Positions 20,201-34,041 of a DNA stretch of 64,000 bases are shown here, in pieces. The notes below the pieces were generated by a model. That model saw only the letters and a list, made by a program, of their open reading frames with translations. It searched no databases and was not told where the DNA came from. This DNA comes from Siphonodentalium dalli (lineage: Eukaryota; Mollusca; Scaphopoda; Gadilida; Siphonodentaliidae), in the NCBI GenBank assembly GCA_032622095.1, contig CP136068.1, positions 60,348,025 through 60,412,024 of the forward strand. Direction: 5' to 3'. The position numbers were made by a program, and so were the translations under genes. How positions within the stretch are numbered: position 1 is the first letter of the stretch; each line of letters opens with the position of its first letter.

Positions 20201-23200
20201 CAGAAAAGGGTTAATAAAGTAAGAACACAGACATATTTCGAATAAAATTTATTTATTTTGACGTGGGTATATAAATGGACGCAATATAACATCATTTGGG
20301 CGACTTTCTTTACCTTCCAGTGATCACTATAGGTTACAATACACCAAATACAAATTAGTAGAGTGATTTCCCCTGGGACCCCCAAGCTAGGATCAGCATA
20401 AAAAAAATTCTGGCAGCTGAATGGTCAATGATACATGGATGAAAAGTGCACGAAAAAATGCACAGATGTGTTTCCCGTCGAGAAACATCAAATATAACCA
20501 CATGGTAAATGGTTATGGCTGTGCAAGTGGCGAATAATTTATGGGAGGTGTTTGTGTTTTTTTCGATGTCATTTTTTTCACAATTTTAAGGGTAGTGTGA
20601 CGTTTGTCAAGCTCCAGTGTGATCTACCATGTTAACAAGTACTTTTTTGCACATTTCTGTGTGTCTAAAAGGACGTTCTTTAATTTCAAATACTCGTGCA
20701 GGGTCAAAGCTTTGCAACGAATATAGGCCAGCGGGATTTGTTAACACTGAGGCCTATGTAAATCATTTGGTGTATTGTAACCTATAGTGAAAAATGGTCG
20801 TTTTTCAGATTTCTGCTCTGAAACAAGTCCCGTGCTTATTATGCCCATGAAACAAATTGGAGACATAGAGCACGCGATACGACAGCTTATTTGGCGCCGG
20901 AGCCGTCCAATAAAATTACAAATTAACCCCTCTGATGCTATTTCTGCTTCTCGTTGTAGAACCGAAAATTACCATTTTCGACATATTTTTGGGCCCAATG
21001 GTGTCCCTTTAATGAATGTGAGACCATATTTGTTGGCGTCCGACATCCTAGATGAACGACAAGGCAGATTTGTCGGGTTTGGGCACGACATGAGAGTAAA
21101 GCGTGACGTCAGATGGACCATACCCTAAAATGTGATGCAAAATCGGACCCGATTCGGGTCAAACTAAGTTGAATTGCCCCTGTTAGATGACAGGTTGACA
21201 AAAAAGCCTACCATGGAAGTTTGCAGAAATGGTTCGACTATCCAACGCGCACAAATTTCGGCCAATAAATATATTCTTGTGACGGGACAATTTTGATTTT
21301 CTGTCGATATTTTTCGAAAATTGTGTAGGTGCGCCCAATGTGAAACCTAAGTGCGCCCAATTCGCCTAGCGAATCGTATGGCATATTTTCTGGAAGTGGC
21401 ATCTACAAGCTATCAGATCGACAACCTGTATGTACATCGTCATTGTTTACTTTGCCAATATTCAGCTAAAATGAAAAAAAATTGACATTCAAGTCAAAGT
21501 AATTTGTTTGCAAATTCAGCTATGGGTGGTGACAGAAAAGGGTTAATAAAGTAAGAACACAGACATATTTCGAATAAAATTTATTTATTTTGACGTGGGT
21601 ATATAAATGGACGCAATATAACATCATTTGGGCGACTTTCTTTACCTTCCAGTGATCACTATAGGTTACAATACACCAAATACAAATTAGTAGAGTGATT
21701 TCCCCTGGGACCCCCAAGCTAGGATCAGCATAAAAAAAATTCTGGCAGCTGAATGGTCAATGATACATGGATGAAAAGTGCACGAAAAAATGCACAGATG
21801 TGTTTCCCGTCGAGAAACATCAAATATAACCACATGGTAAATGGTTATGGCTGTGCAAGTGGCGAATAATTTATGGGAGGTGTTTGTGTTTTTTTCGATG
21901 TCATTTTTTTCACAATTTTAAGGGTAGTGTGACGTTTGTCAAGCTCCAGTGTGATCTACCATGTTAACAAGTACTTTTTTGCACATTTCTGTGTGTCTAA
22001 AAGGACGTTCTTTAATTTCAAATACTCGTGCAGGGTCAAAGCTTTGCAACGAATATAGGCCAGCGGGATTTGTTAACACTGAGGCCTATGTAAATCATTT
22101 GGTGTATTGTAACCTATAGTGAAAAATGGTCGTTTTTCAGATTTCTGCTCTGAAACAAGTCCCGTGCTTATTATGCCCATGAAACAAATTGGAGACATAA
22201 AGCACGCGATACGACAGCTTATTTGGCGCCGGAGCCGTCCAATAAAATTACAAATTAACCCCTCTGATGCTATTTCTGCTTCTCGTTGTAGAACCGAAAA
22301 TTACCATTTTCGACATATTTTTGGGCCCAATGGTGTCCCTTTAATGAATGTGAGACCATATTTGTTGGCGTCCGACATCCTAGATGAACGACAAGGCAGA
22401 TTTGTCGGGTTTGGGCACGACATGAGAGTAAAGCGTGACGTCAGATGGACCATACCCTAAAATGTGATGCAAAATCGGACCCGATTCGGGTCAAACTAAG
22501 TTGAATTGCCCCTGTTAGATGACAGGTTGACAAAAAAGCCTACCATGGAAGTTTGCAGAAATGGTTCGACTATCCAACGCGCACAAATTTCGGCCAATAA
22601 ATATATTCTTGTGACGGGACAATTTTGATTTTCTGTCGATATTTTTCGAAAATTGTGTAGGTGCGCCCAATGTGAAACCTAAGTGCGCCCAATTCGCCTA
22701 GCGAATCGTATGGCATATTTTCTGGAAGTGGCATCTACAAGCTATCAGATCGACAACCTGTATGTACATCGTCATTGTTTACTTTGCCAATATTCAGCTA
22801 AAATGAAAAAAAATTGACATTCAAGTCAAAGTAATTTGTTTGCAAATTCAGCTATGGGTGGTGACAGAAAAGGGTTAATAAAGTAAGAACACAGACATAT
22901 TTCGAATAAAATTTATTTATTTTGACGTGGGTATATAAATGGACGCAATATAACATCATTTGGGCGACTTTCTTTACCTTCCAGTGATCACTATAGGTTA
23001 CAATACACCAAATACAAATTAGTAGAGTGATTTCCCCTGGGACCCCCAAGCTAGGATCAGCATAAAAAAAATTCTGGCAGCTGAATGGTCAATGATACAT
23101 GGATGAAAAGTGCACGAAAAAATGCACAGATGTGTTTCCCGTCGAGAAACATCAAATATAACCACATGGTAAATGGTTATGGCTGTGCAAGTGGCGAATA

Positions 23201-24782
23201 ATTTATGGGAGGTGTTTGTGTTTTTTTCGATGTCATTTTTTTCACAATTTTAAGGGTAGTGTGACGTTTGTCAAGCTCCAGTGTGATCTACCATGTTAAC
23301 AAGTACTTTTTTGCACATTTCTGTGTGTCTAAAAGGACGTTCTTTAATTTCAAATACTCGTGCAGGGTCAAAGCTTTGCAACGAATATAGGCCAGCGGGA
23401 TTTGTTAACACTGAGGCCTATGTAAATCATTTGGTGTATTGTAACCTATAGTGAAAAATGGTCGTTTTTCAGATTTCTGCTCTGAAACAAGTCCCGTGCT
23501 TATTATGCCCATGAAACAAATTGGAGACATAAAGCACGCGATACGACAGCTTATTTGGCGCCGGAGCCGTCCAATAAAATTACAAATTAACCCCTCTGAT
23601 GCTATTTCTGCTTCTCGTTGTAGAACCGAAAATTACCATTTTCGACATATTTTTGGGCCCAATGGTGTCCCTTTAATGAATGTGAGACCATATTTGTTGG
23701 CGTCCGACATCCTAGATGAACGACAAGGCAGATTTGTCGGGTTTGGGCACGACATGAGAGTAAAGCGTGACGTCAGATGGACCATACCCTAAAATGTGAT
23801 GCAAAATCGGACCCGATTCGGGTCAAACTAAGTTGAATTGCCCCTGTTAGATGACAGGTTGACAAAAAAGCCTACCATGGAAGTTTGCAGAAATGGTTCG
23901 ACTATCCAACGCGCACAAATTTCGGCCAATAAATATATTCTTGTGACGGGACAATTTTGATTTTCTGTCGATATTTTTCGAAAATTGTGTAGGTGCGCCC
24001 AATGTGAAACCTAAGTGCGCCCAATTCGCCTAGCGAATCGTATGGCATATTTTCTGGAAGTGGCATCTACAAGCTATCAGATCGACAACCTGTATGTACA
24101 TCGTCATTGTTTACTTTGCCAATATTCAGCTAAAATGAAAAAAAATTGACATTCAAGTCAAAGTAATTTGTTTGCAAATTCAGCTATGGGTGGTGACAGA
24201 AAAGGGTTAATAAAGTAAGAACACAGACATATTTCGAATAAAATTTATTTATTTTGACGTGGGTATATAAATGGACGCAATATAACATCATTTGGGCGAC
24301 TTTCTTTACCTTCCAGTGATCACTATAGGTTACAATACACCAAATACAAATTAGTAGAGTGATTTCCCCTGGGACCCCCAAGCTAGGATCAGCATAAAAA
24401 AAATTCTGGCAGCTGAATGGTCAATGATACATGGATGAAAAGTGCACGAAAAAATGCACAGATGTGTTTCCCGTCGAGAAACATCAAATATAACCACATG
24501 GTAAATGGTTATGGCTGTGCAAGTGGCGAATAATTTATGGGAGGTGTTTGTGTTTTTTTCGATGTCATTTTTTTCACAATTTTAAGGGTAGTGTGACGTT
24601 TGTCAAGCTCCAGTGTGATCTACCATGTTAACAAGTACTTTTTTGCACATTTCTGTGTGTCTAAAAGGACGTTCTTTAATTTCAAATACTCGTGCAGGGT
24701 CAAAGCTTTGCAACGAATATAGGCCAGCGGGATTTGTTAACACTGAGGCCTATGTAAATCATTTGGTGTATTGTAACCTATA

Positions 24783-27413
24783 GTGAAAAATGGTCGTTTT
24801 TCAGATTTCTGCTCTGAAACAAGTCCCGTGCTTATTATGCCCATGAAACAAATTGGAGACATAAAGCACGCGATACGACAGCTTATTTGGCGCCGGAGCC
24901 GTCCAATAAAATTACAAATTAACCCCTCTGATGCTATTTCTGCTTCTCGTTGTAGAACCGAAAATTACCATTTTCGACATATTTTTGGGCCCAATGGTGT
25001 CCCTTTAATGAATGTGAGACCATATTTGTTGGCGTCCGACATCCTAGATGAACGACAAGGCAGATTTGTCGGGTTTGGGCACGACATGAGAGTAAAGCGT
25101 GACGTCAGATGGACCATACCCTAAAATGTGATGCAAAATCGGACCCGATTCGGGTCAAACTAAGTTGAATTGCCCCTGTTAGATGACAGGTTGACAAAAA
25201 AGCCTACCATGGAAGTTTGCAGAAATGGTTCGACTATCCAACGCGCACAAATTTCGGCCAATAAATATATTCTTGTGACGGGACAATTTTGATTTTCTGT
25301 CGATATTTTTCGAAAATTGTGTAGGTGCGCCCAATGTGAAACCTAAGTGCGCCCAATTCGCCTAGCGAATCGTATGGCATATTTTCTGGAAGTGGCATCT
25401 ACAAGCTATCAGATCGACAACCTGTATGTACATCGTCATTGTTTACTTTGCCAATATTCAGCTAAAATGAAAAAAAATTGACATTCAAGTCAAAGTAATT
25501 TGTTTGCAAATTCAGCTATGGGTGGTGACAGAAAAGGGTTAATAAAGTAAGAACACAGACATATTTCGAATAAAATTTATTTATTTTGACGTGGGTATAT
25601 AAATGGACGCAATATAACATCATTTGGGCGACTTTCTTTACCTTCCAGTGATCACTATAGTGAAAAATGGTCGTTTTTCAGATTTCTGCTCTGAAACAAG
25701 TCCCGTGCTTATTATGCCCATGAAACAAATTGGAGACATAAAGCACGCGATACGACAGCTTATTTGGCGCCGGAGCCGTCCAATAAAATTACAAATTAAC
25801 CCCTCTGATGCTATTTCTGCTTCTCGTTGTAGAACCGAAAATTACCATTTTCGACATATTTTTGGGCCCAATGGTGTCCCTTTAATGAATGTGAGACCAT
25901 ATTTGTTGGCGTCCGACATCCTAGATGAACGACAAGGCAGATTTGTCGGATTTGGGCACGACATGAGAGTAAAGCGTGACGTCAGATGGACCATACCCTA
26001 AAATGTGATGCAAAATCGGACCCGATTCGGGTCAAACTAAGTTGAATTGCCCCTGTTAGATGACAGGTTGACAAAAAAGCCTACCATGGAAGTTTGCAGA
26101 AATGGTTCGACTATCCAACGCGCACAAATTTCGGCCAATAAATATATTCTTGTGACGGGACAATTTTGATTTTCTGTCGATATTTTTCGAAAATTGTGTA
26201 GGTGCGCCCAATGTGAAACCTAAGTGCGCCCAATTCGCCTAGCGAATCGTATGGCATATTTTCTGGAAGTGGCATCTACAAGCTATCAGATCGACAACCT
26301 GTATGTACATCATCATTGTTTACTTTGCCAATATTCAGCTAAAATGAAAAAAAATTGACATTCAAGTCAAAGTAATTTGTTTGCAAATTCAGCTATGGGT
26401 GGTGACAGAAAAGGGTTAATAAAGTAAGAACACAGACATATTTCGAATAAAATTTATTTATTTTGACGTGGGTATATAAATGGACGCAATATAACATCAT
26501 TTGGGCGACTTTCTTTACCTTCCAGTGATCACTATAGTGAAAAATGGTCGTTTTTCAGATTTCTGCTCTGAAACAAGTCCCGTGCTTATTATGCCCATGA
26601 AACAAATTGGAGACATAAAGCACGCGATACGACAGCTTATTTGGCGCCGGAGCCGTCCAATAAAATTACAAATTAACCCCTCTGATGCTATTTCTGCTTC
26701 TCGTTGTAGAACCGAAAATTACCATTTTCGACATATTTTTGGGCCCAATGGTGTCCCTTTAATGAATGTGAGACCATATTTGTTGGCGTCCGACATCCTA
26801 GATGAACGACAAGGCAGATTTGTCGGGTTTGGGCACGACATGAGAGTAAAGCGTGACGTCAGATGGACCATACCCTAAAATGTGATGCAAAATCGGACCC
26901 GATTCGGGTCAAACTAAGTTGAATTGCCCCTGTTAGATGACAGGTTGACAAAAAAGCCTACCATGGAAGTTTGCAGAAATGGTTCGACTATCCAACGCGC
27001 ACAAATTTCGGCCAATAAATATATTCTTGTGACGGGACAATTTTGATTTTCTGTCGATATTTTTCGAAAATTGTGTAGGTGCGCCCAATGTGAAACCTAA
27101 GTGCGCCCAATTCGCCTAGCGAATCGTATGGCATATTTTCTGGAAGTGGCATCTACAAGCTATCAGATCGACAACCTGTATGTACATCGTCATTGTTTAC
27201 TTTGCCAATATTCAGCTAAAATGAAAAAAAATTGACATTCAAGTCAAAGTAATTTGTTTGCAAATTCAGCTATGGGTGGTGACAGAAAAGGGTTAATAAA
27301 GTAAGAACACAGACATATTTCGAATAAAATTTATTTATTTTGACGTGGGTATATAAATGGACGCAATATAACATCATTTGGGCGACTTTCTTTACCTTCC
27401 AGTGATCACTATA
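24783..27413 (+). repeat. Run of three short monomers
   Basis: First loss of the cassette in the array. The empty sites CACTATAGTG are at 25653-25662, 26530-26539 and 27407-27416. The middle monomer carries two marker changes, A at 25950 (GGG to GGA) and A at 26312 (CGT to CAT). Confidence 0.95.
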
Positions 27414-30400
27414 GTGAAAAATGGTCGTTTTTCAGATTTCTGCTCTGAAACAAGTCCCGTGCTTATTATGCCCATGAAACAAATTGGAGACATAAAGCAC
27501 GCGATACGACAGCTTATTTGGCGCCGGAGCCGTCCAATAAAATTACAAATTAACCCCTCTGATGCTATTTCTGCTTCTCGTTGTAGAACCGAAAATTACC
27601 ATTTTCGACATATTTTTGGGCCCAATGGTGTCCCTTTAATGAATGTGAGACCATATTTGTTGGCGTCCGACATCCTAGATGAACGACAAGGCAGATTTGT
27701 CGGGTTTGGGCACGACATGAGAGTAAAGCGTGACGTCAGATGGACCATACCCTAAAATGTGATGCAAAATCGGACCCGATTCGGGTCAAACTAAGTTGAA
27801 TTGCCCCTGTTAGATGACAGGTTGACAAAAAAGCCTACCATGGAAGTTTGCAGAAATGGTTCGACTATCCAACGCGCACAAATTTCGGCCAATAAATATA
27901 TTCTTGTGACGGGACAATTTTGATTTTCTGTCGATATTTTTCGAAAATTGTGTAGGTGCGCCCAATGTGAAACCTAAGTGCGCCCAATTCGCCTAGCGAA
28001 TCGTATGGCATATTTTCTGGAAGTGGCATCTACAAGCTATCAGATCGACAACCTGTATGTACATCGTCATTGTTTACTTTGCCAATATTCAGCTAAAATG
28101 AAAAAAAATTGACATTCAAGTCAAAGTAATTTGTTTGCAAATTCAGCTATGGGTGGTGACAGAAAAGGGTTAATAAAGTAAGAACACAGACATATTTCGA
28201 ATAAAATTTATTTATTTTGACGTGGGTATATAAATGGACGCAATATAACATCATTTGGGCGACTTTCTTTACCTTCCAGTGATCACTATAGGTTACAATA
28301 CACCAAATACAAATTAGTAGAGTGATTTCCCCTGGGACCCCCAAGCTAGGATCAGCATAAAAAAAATTCTGGCAGCTGAATGGTCAATGATACATGGATG
28401 AAAAGTGCACGAAAAAATGCACAGATGTGTTTCCCGTCGAGAAACATCAAATATAACCACATGGTAAATGGTTATGGCTGTGCAAGTGGCGAATAATTTA
28501 TGGGAGGTGTTTGTGTTTTTTTCGATGTCATTTTTTTCACAATTTTAAGGGTAGTGTGACGTTTGTCAAGCTCCAGTGTGATCTACCATGTTAACAAGTA
28601 CTTTTTTGCACATTTCTGTGTGTCTAAAAGGACGTTCTTTAATTTCAAATACTCGTGCAGGGTCAAAGCTTTGCAACGAATATAGGCCAGCGGGATTTGT
28701 TAACACTGAGGCCTATGTAAATCATTTGGTGTATTGTAACCTATAGTGAAAAATGGTCGTTTTTCAGATTTCTGCTCTGAAACAAGTCCCGTGCTTATTA
28801 TGCCCATGAAACAAATTGGAGACATAAAGCACGCGATACGACAGCTTATTTGGCGCCGGAGCCGTCCAATAAAATTACAAATTAACCCCTCTGATGCTAT
28901 TTCTGCTTCTCGTTGTAGAACCGAAAATTACCATTTTCGACATATTTTTGGGCCCAATGGTGTCCCTTTAATGAATGTGAGACCATATTTGTTGGCGTCC
29001 GACATCCTAGATGAACGACAAGGCAGATTTGTCGGGTTTGGGCACGACATGAGAGTAAAGCGTGACGTCAGATGGACCATACCCTAAAATGTGATGCAAA
29101 ATCGGACCCGATTCGGGTCAAACTAAGTTGAATTGCCCCTGTTAGATGACAGGTTGACAAAAAAGCCTACCATGGAAGTTTGCAGAAATGGTTCGACTAT
29201 CCAACGCGCACAAATTTCGGCCAATAAATATATTCTTGTGACGGGACAATTTTGATTTTCTGTCGATATTTTTCGAAAATTGTGTAGGTGCGCCCAATGT
29301 GAAACCTAAGTGCGCCCAATTCGCCTAGCGAATCGTATGGCATATTTTCTGGAAGTGGCATCTACAAGCTATCAGATCGACAACCTGTATGTACATCGTC
29401 ATTGTTTACTTTGCCAATATTCAGCTAAAATGAAAAAAAATTGACATTCAAGTCAAAGTAATTTGTTTGCAAATTCAGCTATGGGTGGTGACAGAAAAGG
29501 GTTAATAAAGTAAGAACACAGACATATTTCGAATAAAATTTATTTATTTTGACGTGGGTATATAAATGGACGCAATATAACATCATTTGGGCGACTTTCT
29601 TTACCTTCCAGTGATCACTATAGGTTACAATACACCAAATACAAATTAGTAGAGTGATTTCCCCTGGGACCCCCAAGCTAGGATCAGCATAAAAAAAATT
29701 CTGGCAGCTGAATGGTCAATGATACATGGATGAAAAGTGCACGAAAAAATGCACAGATGTGTTTCCCGTCGAGAAACATCAAATATAACCACATGGTAAA
29801 TGGTTATGGCTGTGCAAGTGGCGAATAATTTATGGGAGGTGTTTGTGTTTTTTTCGATGTCATTTTTTTCACAATTTTAAGGGTAGTGTGACGTTTGTCA
29901 AGCTCCAGTGTGATCTACCATGTTAACAAGTACTTTTTTGCACATTTCTGTGTGTCTAAAAGGACGTTCTTTAATTTCAAATACTCGTGCAGGGTCAAAG
30001 CTTTGCAACGAATATAGGCCAGCGGGATTTGTTAACACTGAGGCCTATGTAAATCATTTGGTGTATTGTAACCTATAGTGAAAAATGGTCGTTTTTCAGA
30101 TTTCTGCTCTGAAACAAGTCCCGTGCTTATTATGCCCATGAAACAAATTGGAGACATAAAGCACGCGATACGACAGCTTATTTGGCGCCGGAGCCGTCCA
30201 ATAAAATTACAAATTAACCCCTCTGATGCTATTTCTGCTTCTCGTTGTAGAACCGAAAATTACCATTTTCGACATATTTTTGGGCCCAATGGTGTCCCTT
30301 TAATGAATGTGAGACCATATTTGTTGGCGTCCGACATCCTAGATGAACGACAAGGCAGATTTGTCGGGTTTGGGCACGACATGAGAGTAAAGCGTGACGT

Positions 30401-31409
30401 CAGATGGACCATACCCTAAAATGTGATGCAAAATCGGACCCGATTCGGGTCAAACTAAGTTGAATTGCCCCTGTTAGATGACAGGTTGACAAAAAAGCCT
30501 ACCATGGAAGTTTGCAGAAATGGTTCGACTATCCAACGCGCACAAATTTCGGCCAATAAATATATTCTTGTGACGGGACAATTTTGATTTTCTGTCGATA
30601 TTTTTCGAAAATTGTGTAGGTGCGCCCAATGTGAAACCTAAGTGCGCCCAATTCGCCTAGCGAATCGTATGGCATATTTTCTGGAAGTGGCATCTACAAG
30701 CTATCAGATCGACAACCTGTATGTACATCGTCATTGTTTACTTTGCCAATATTCAGCTAAAATGAAAAAAAATTGACATTCAAGTCAAAGTAATTTGTTT
30801 GCAAATTCAGCTATGGGTGGTGACAGAAAAGGGTTAATAAAGTAAGAACACAGACATATTTCGAATAAAATTTATTTATTTTGACGTGGGTATATAAATG
30901 GACGCAATATAACATCATTTGGGCGACTTTCTTTACCTTCCAGTGATCACTATAGGTTACAATACACCAAATACAAATTAGTAGAGTGATTTCCCCTGGG
31001 ACCCCCAAGCTAGGATCAGCATAAAAAAAATTCTGGCAGCTGAATGGTCAATGATACATGGATGAAAAGTGCACGAAAAAATGCACAGATGTGTTTCCCG
31101 TCGAGAAACATCAAATATAACCACATGGTAAATGGTTATGGCTGTGCAAGTGGCGAATAATTTATGGGAGGTGTTTGTGTTTTTTTCGATGTCATTTTTT
31201 TCACAATTTTAAGGGTAGTGTGACGTTTGTCAAGCTCCAGTGTGATCTACCATGTTAACAAGTACTTTTTTGCACATTTCTGTGTGTCTAAAAGGACGTT
31301 CTTTAATTTCAAATACTCGTGCAGGGTCAAAGCTTTGCAACGAATATAGGCCAGCGGGATTTGTTAACACTGAGGCCTATGTAAATCATTTGGTGTATTG
31401 TAACCTATA
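27414..31409 (+). repeat. Run of three long monomers
   Basis: All with the consensus state at the marker positions; with the preceding three short monomers they form a 6627-bp block. Confidence 0.95.
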
Positions 31410-34041
31410 GTGAAAAATGGTCGTTTTTCAGATTTCTGCTCTGAAACAAGTCCCGTGCTTATTATGCCCATGAAACAAATTGGAGACATAAAGCACGCGA
31501 TACGACAGCTTATTTGGCGCCGGAGCCGTCCAATAAAATTACAAATTAACCCCTCTGATGCTATTTCTGCTTCTCGTTGTAGAACCGAAAATTACCATTT
31601 TCGACATATTTTTGGGCCCAATGGTGTCCCTTTAATGAATGTGAGACCATATTTGTTGGCGTCCGACATCCTAGATGAACGACAAGGCAGATTTGTCGGG
31701 TTTGGGCACGACATGAGAGTAAAGCGTGACGTCAGATGGACCATACCCTAAAATGTGATGCAAAATCGGACCCGATTCGGGTCAAACTAAGTTGAATTGC
31801 CCCTGTTAGATGACAGGTTGACAAAAAAGCCTACCATGGAAGTTTGCAGAAATGGTTCGACTATCCAACGCGCACAAATTTCGGCCAATAAATATATTCT
31901 TGTGACGGGACAATTTTGATTTTCTGTCGATATTTTTCGAAAATTGTGTAGGTGCGCCCAATGTGAAACCTAAGTGCGCCCAATTCGCCTAGCGAATCGT
32001 ATGGCATATTTTCTGGAAGTGGCATCTACAAGCTATCAGATCGACAACCTGTATGTACATCGTCATTGTTTTACTTTGCCAATATTCAGCTAAAATGAAA
32101 AAAAATTGACATTCAAGTCAAAGTAATTTGTTTGCAAATTCAGCTATGGGTGGTGACAGAAAAGGGTTAATAAAGTAAGAACACAGACATATTTCGAATA
32201 AAATTTATTTATTTTGACGTGGGTATATAAATGGACGCAATATAACATCATTTGGGCGACTTTCTTTACCTTCCAGTGATCACTATAGTGAAAAATGGTC
32301 GTTTTTCAGATTTCTGCTCTGAAACAAGTCCCGTGCTTATTATGCCCATGAAACAAATTGGAGACATAAAGCACGCGATACGACAGCTTATTTGGCGCCG
32401 GAGCCGTCCAATAAAATTACAAATTAACCCCTCTGATGCTATTTCTGCTTCTCGTTGTAGAACCGAAAATTACCATTTTCGACATATTTTTGGGCCCAAT
32501 GGTGTCCCTTTAATGAATGTGAGACCATATTTGTTGGCGTCCGACATCCTAGATGAACGACAAGGCAGATTTGTCGGATTTGGGCACGACATGAGAGTAA
32601 AGCGTGACGTCAGATGGACCATACCCTAAAATGTGATGCAAAATCGGACCCGATTCGGGTCAAACTAAGTTGAATTGCCCCTGTTAGATGACAGGTTGAC
32701 AAAAAAGCCTACCATGGAAGTTTGCAGAAATGGTTCGACTATCCAACGCGCACAAATTTCGGCCAATAAATATATTCTTGTGACGGGACAATTTTGATTT
32801 TCTGTCGATATTTTTCGAAAATTGTGTAGGTGCGCCCAATGTGAAACCTAAGTGCGCCCAATTCGCCTAGCGAATCGTATGGCATATTTTCTGGAAGTGG
32901 CATCTACAAGCTATCAGATCGACAACCTGTATGTACATCATCATTGTTTACTTTGCCAATATTCAGCTAAAATGAAAAAAAATTGACATTCAAGTCAAAG
33001 TAATTTGTTTGCAAATTCAGCTATGGGTGGTGACAGAAAAGGGTTAATAAAGTAAGAACACAGACATATTTCGAATAAAATTTATTTATTTTGACGTGGG
33101 TATATAAATGGACGCAATATAACATCATTTGGGCGACTTTCTTTACCTTCCAGTGATCACTATAGTGAAAAATGGTCGTTTTTCAGATTTCTGCTCTGAA
33201 ACAAGTCCCGTGCTTATTATGCCCATGAAACAAATTGGAGACATAAAGCACGCGATACGACAGCTTATTTGGCGCCGGAGCCGTCCAATAAAATTACAAA
33301 TTAACCCCTCTGATGCTATTTCTGCTTCTCGTTGTAGAACCGAAAATTACCATTTTCGACATATTTTTGGGCCCAATGGTGTCCCTTTAATGAATGTGAG
33401 ACCATATTTGTTGGCGTCCGACATCCTAGATGAACGACAAGGCAGATTTGTCGGGTTTGGGCACGACATGAGAGTAAAGCGTGACGTCAGATGGACCATA
33501 CCCTAAAATGTGATGCAAAATCGGACCCGATTCGGGTCAAACTAAGTTGAATTGCCCCTGTTAGATGACAGGTTGACAAAAAAGCCTACCATGGAAGTTT
33601 GCAGAAATGGTTCGACTATCCAACGCGCACAAATTTCGGCCAATAAATATATTCTTGTGACGGGACAATTTTGATTTTCTGTCGATATTTTTCGAAAATT
33701 GTGTAGGTGCGCCCAATGTGAAACCTAAGTGCGCCCAATTCGCCTAGCGAATCGTATGGCATATTTTCTGGAAGTGGCATCTACAAGCTATCAGATCGAC
33801 AACCTGTATGTACATCGTCATTGTTTACTTTGCCAATATTCAGCTAAAATGAAAAAAAATTGACATTCAAGTCAAAGTAATTTGTTTGCAAATTCAGCTA
33901 TGGGTGGTGACAGAAAAGGGTTAATAAAGTAAGAACACAGACATATTTCGAATAAAATTTATTTATTTTGACGTGGGTATATAAATGGACGCAATATAAC
34001 ATCATTTGGGCGACTTTCTTTACCTTCCAGTGATCACTATA
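31410..34041 (+). repeat. Run of three short monomers, copy of the 24783 run
   Basis: The middle monomer (32288) carries the same two changes as the one at 25660 (A at 32578 and 32940), which shows that the run was copied as a block. The first monomer has one extra T near 32070, arising after the duplication or as an error. Confidence 0.95.

Larger units (their letters stand above)
7468..24782 (+). repeat. Block of 13 consecutive long monomers
   Basis: Every monomer carries the cassette. Variants mark sub-blocks. A G-to-A change 72 bases into the monomer is shared by the copies at 12795, 16791, 18123 and 19455. A C-to-A change (CAGATGAATGG) is in the cassettes at 11092 and 13755, exactly two monomers apart. 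Private changes occur at 9733, 15045 and 20868. Confidence 0.95.
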
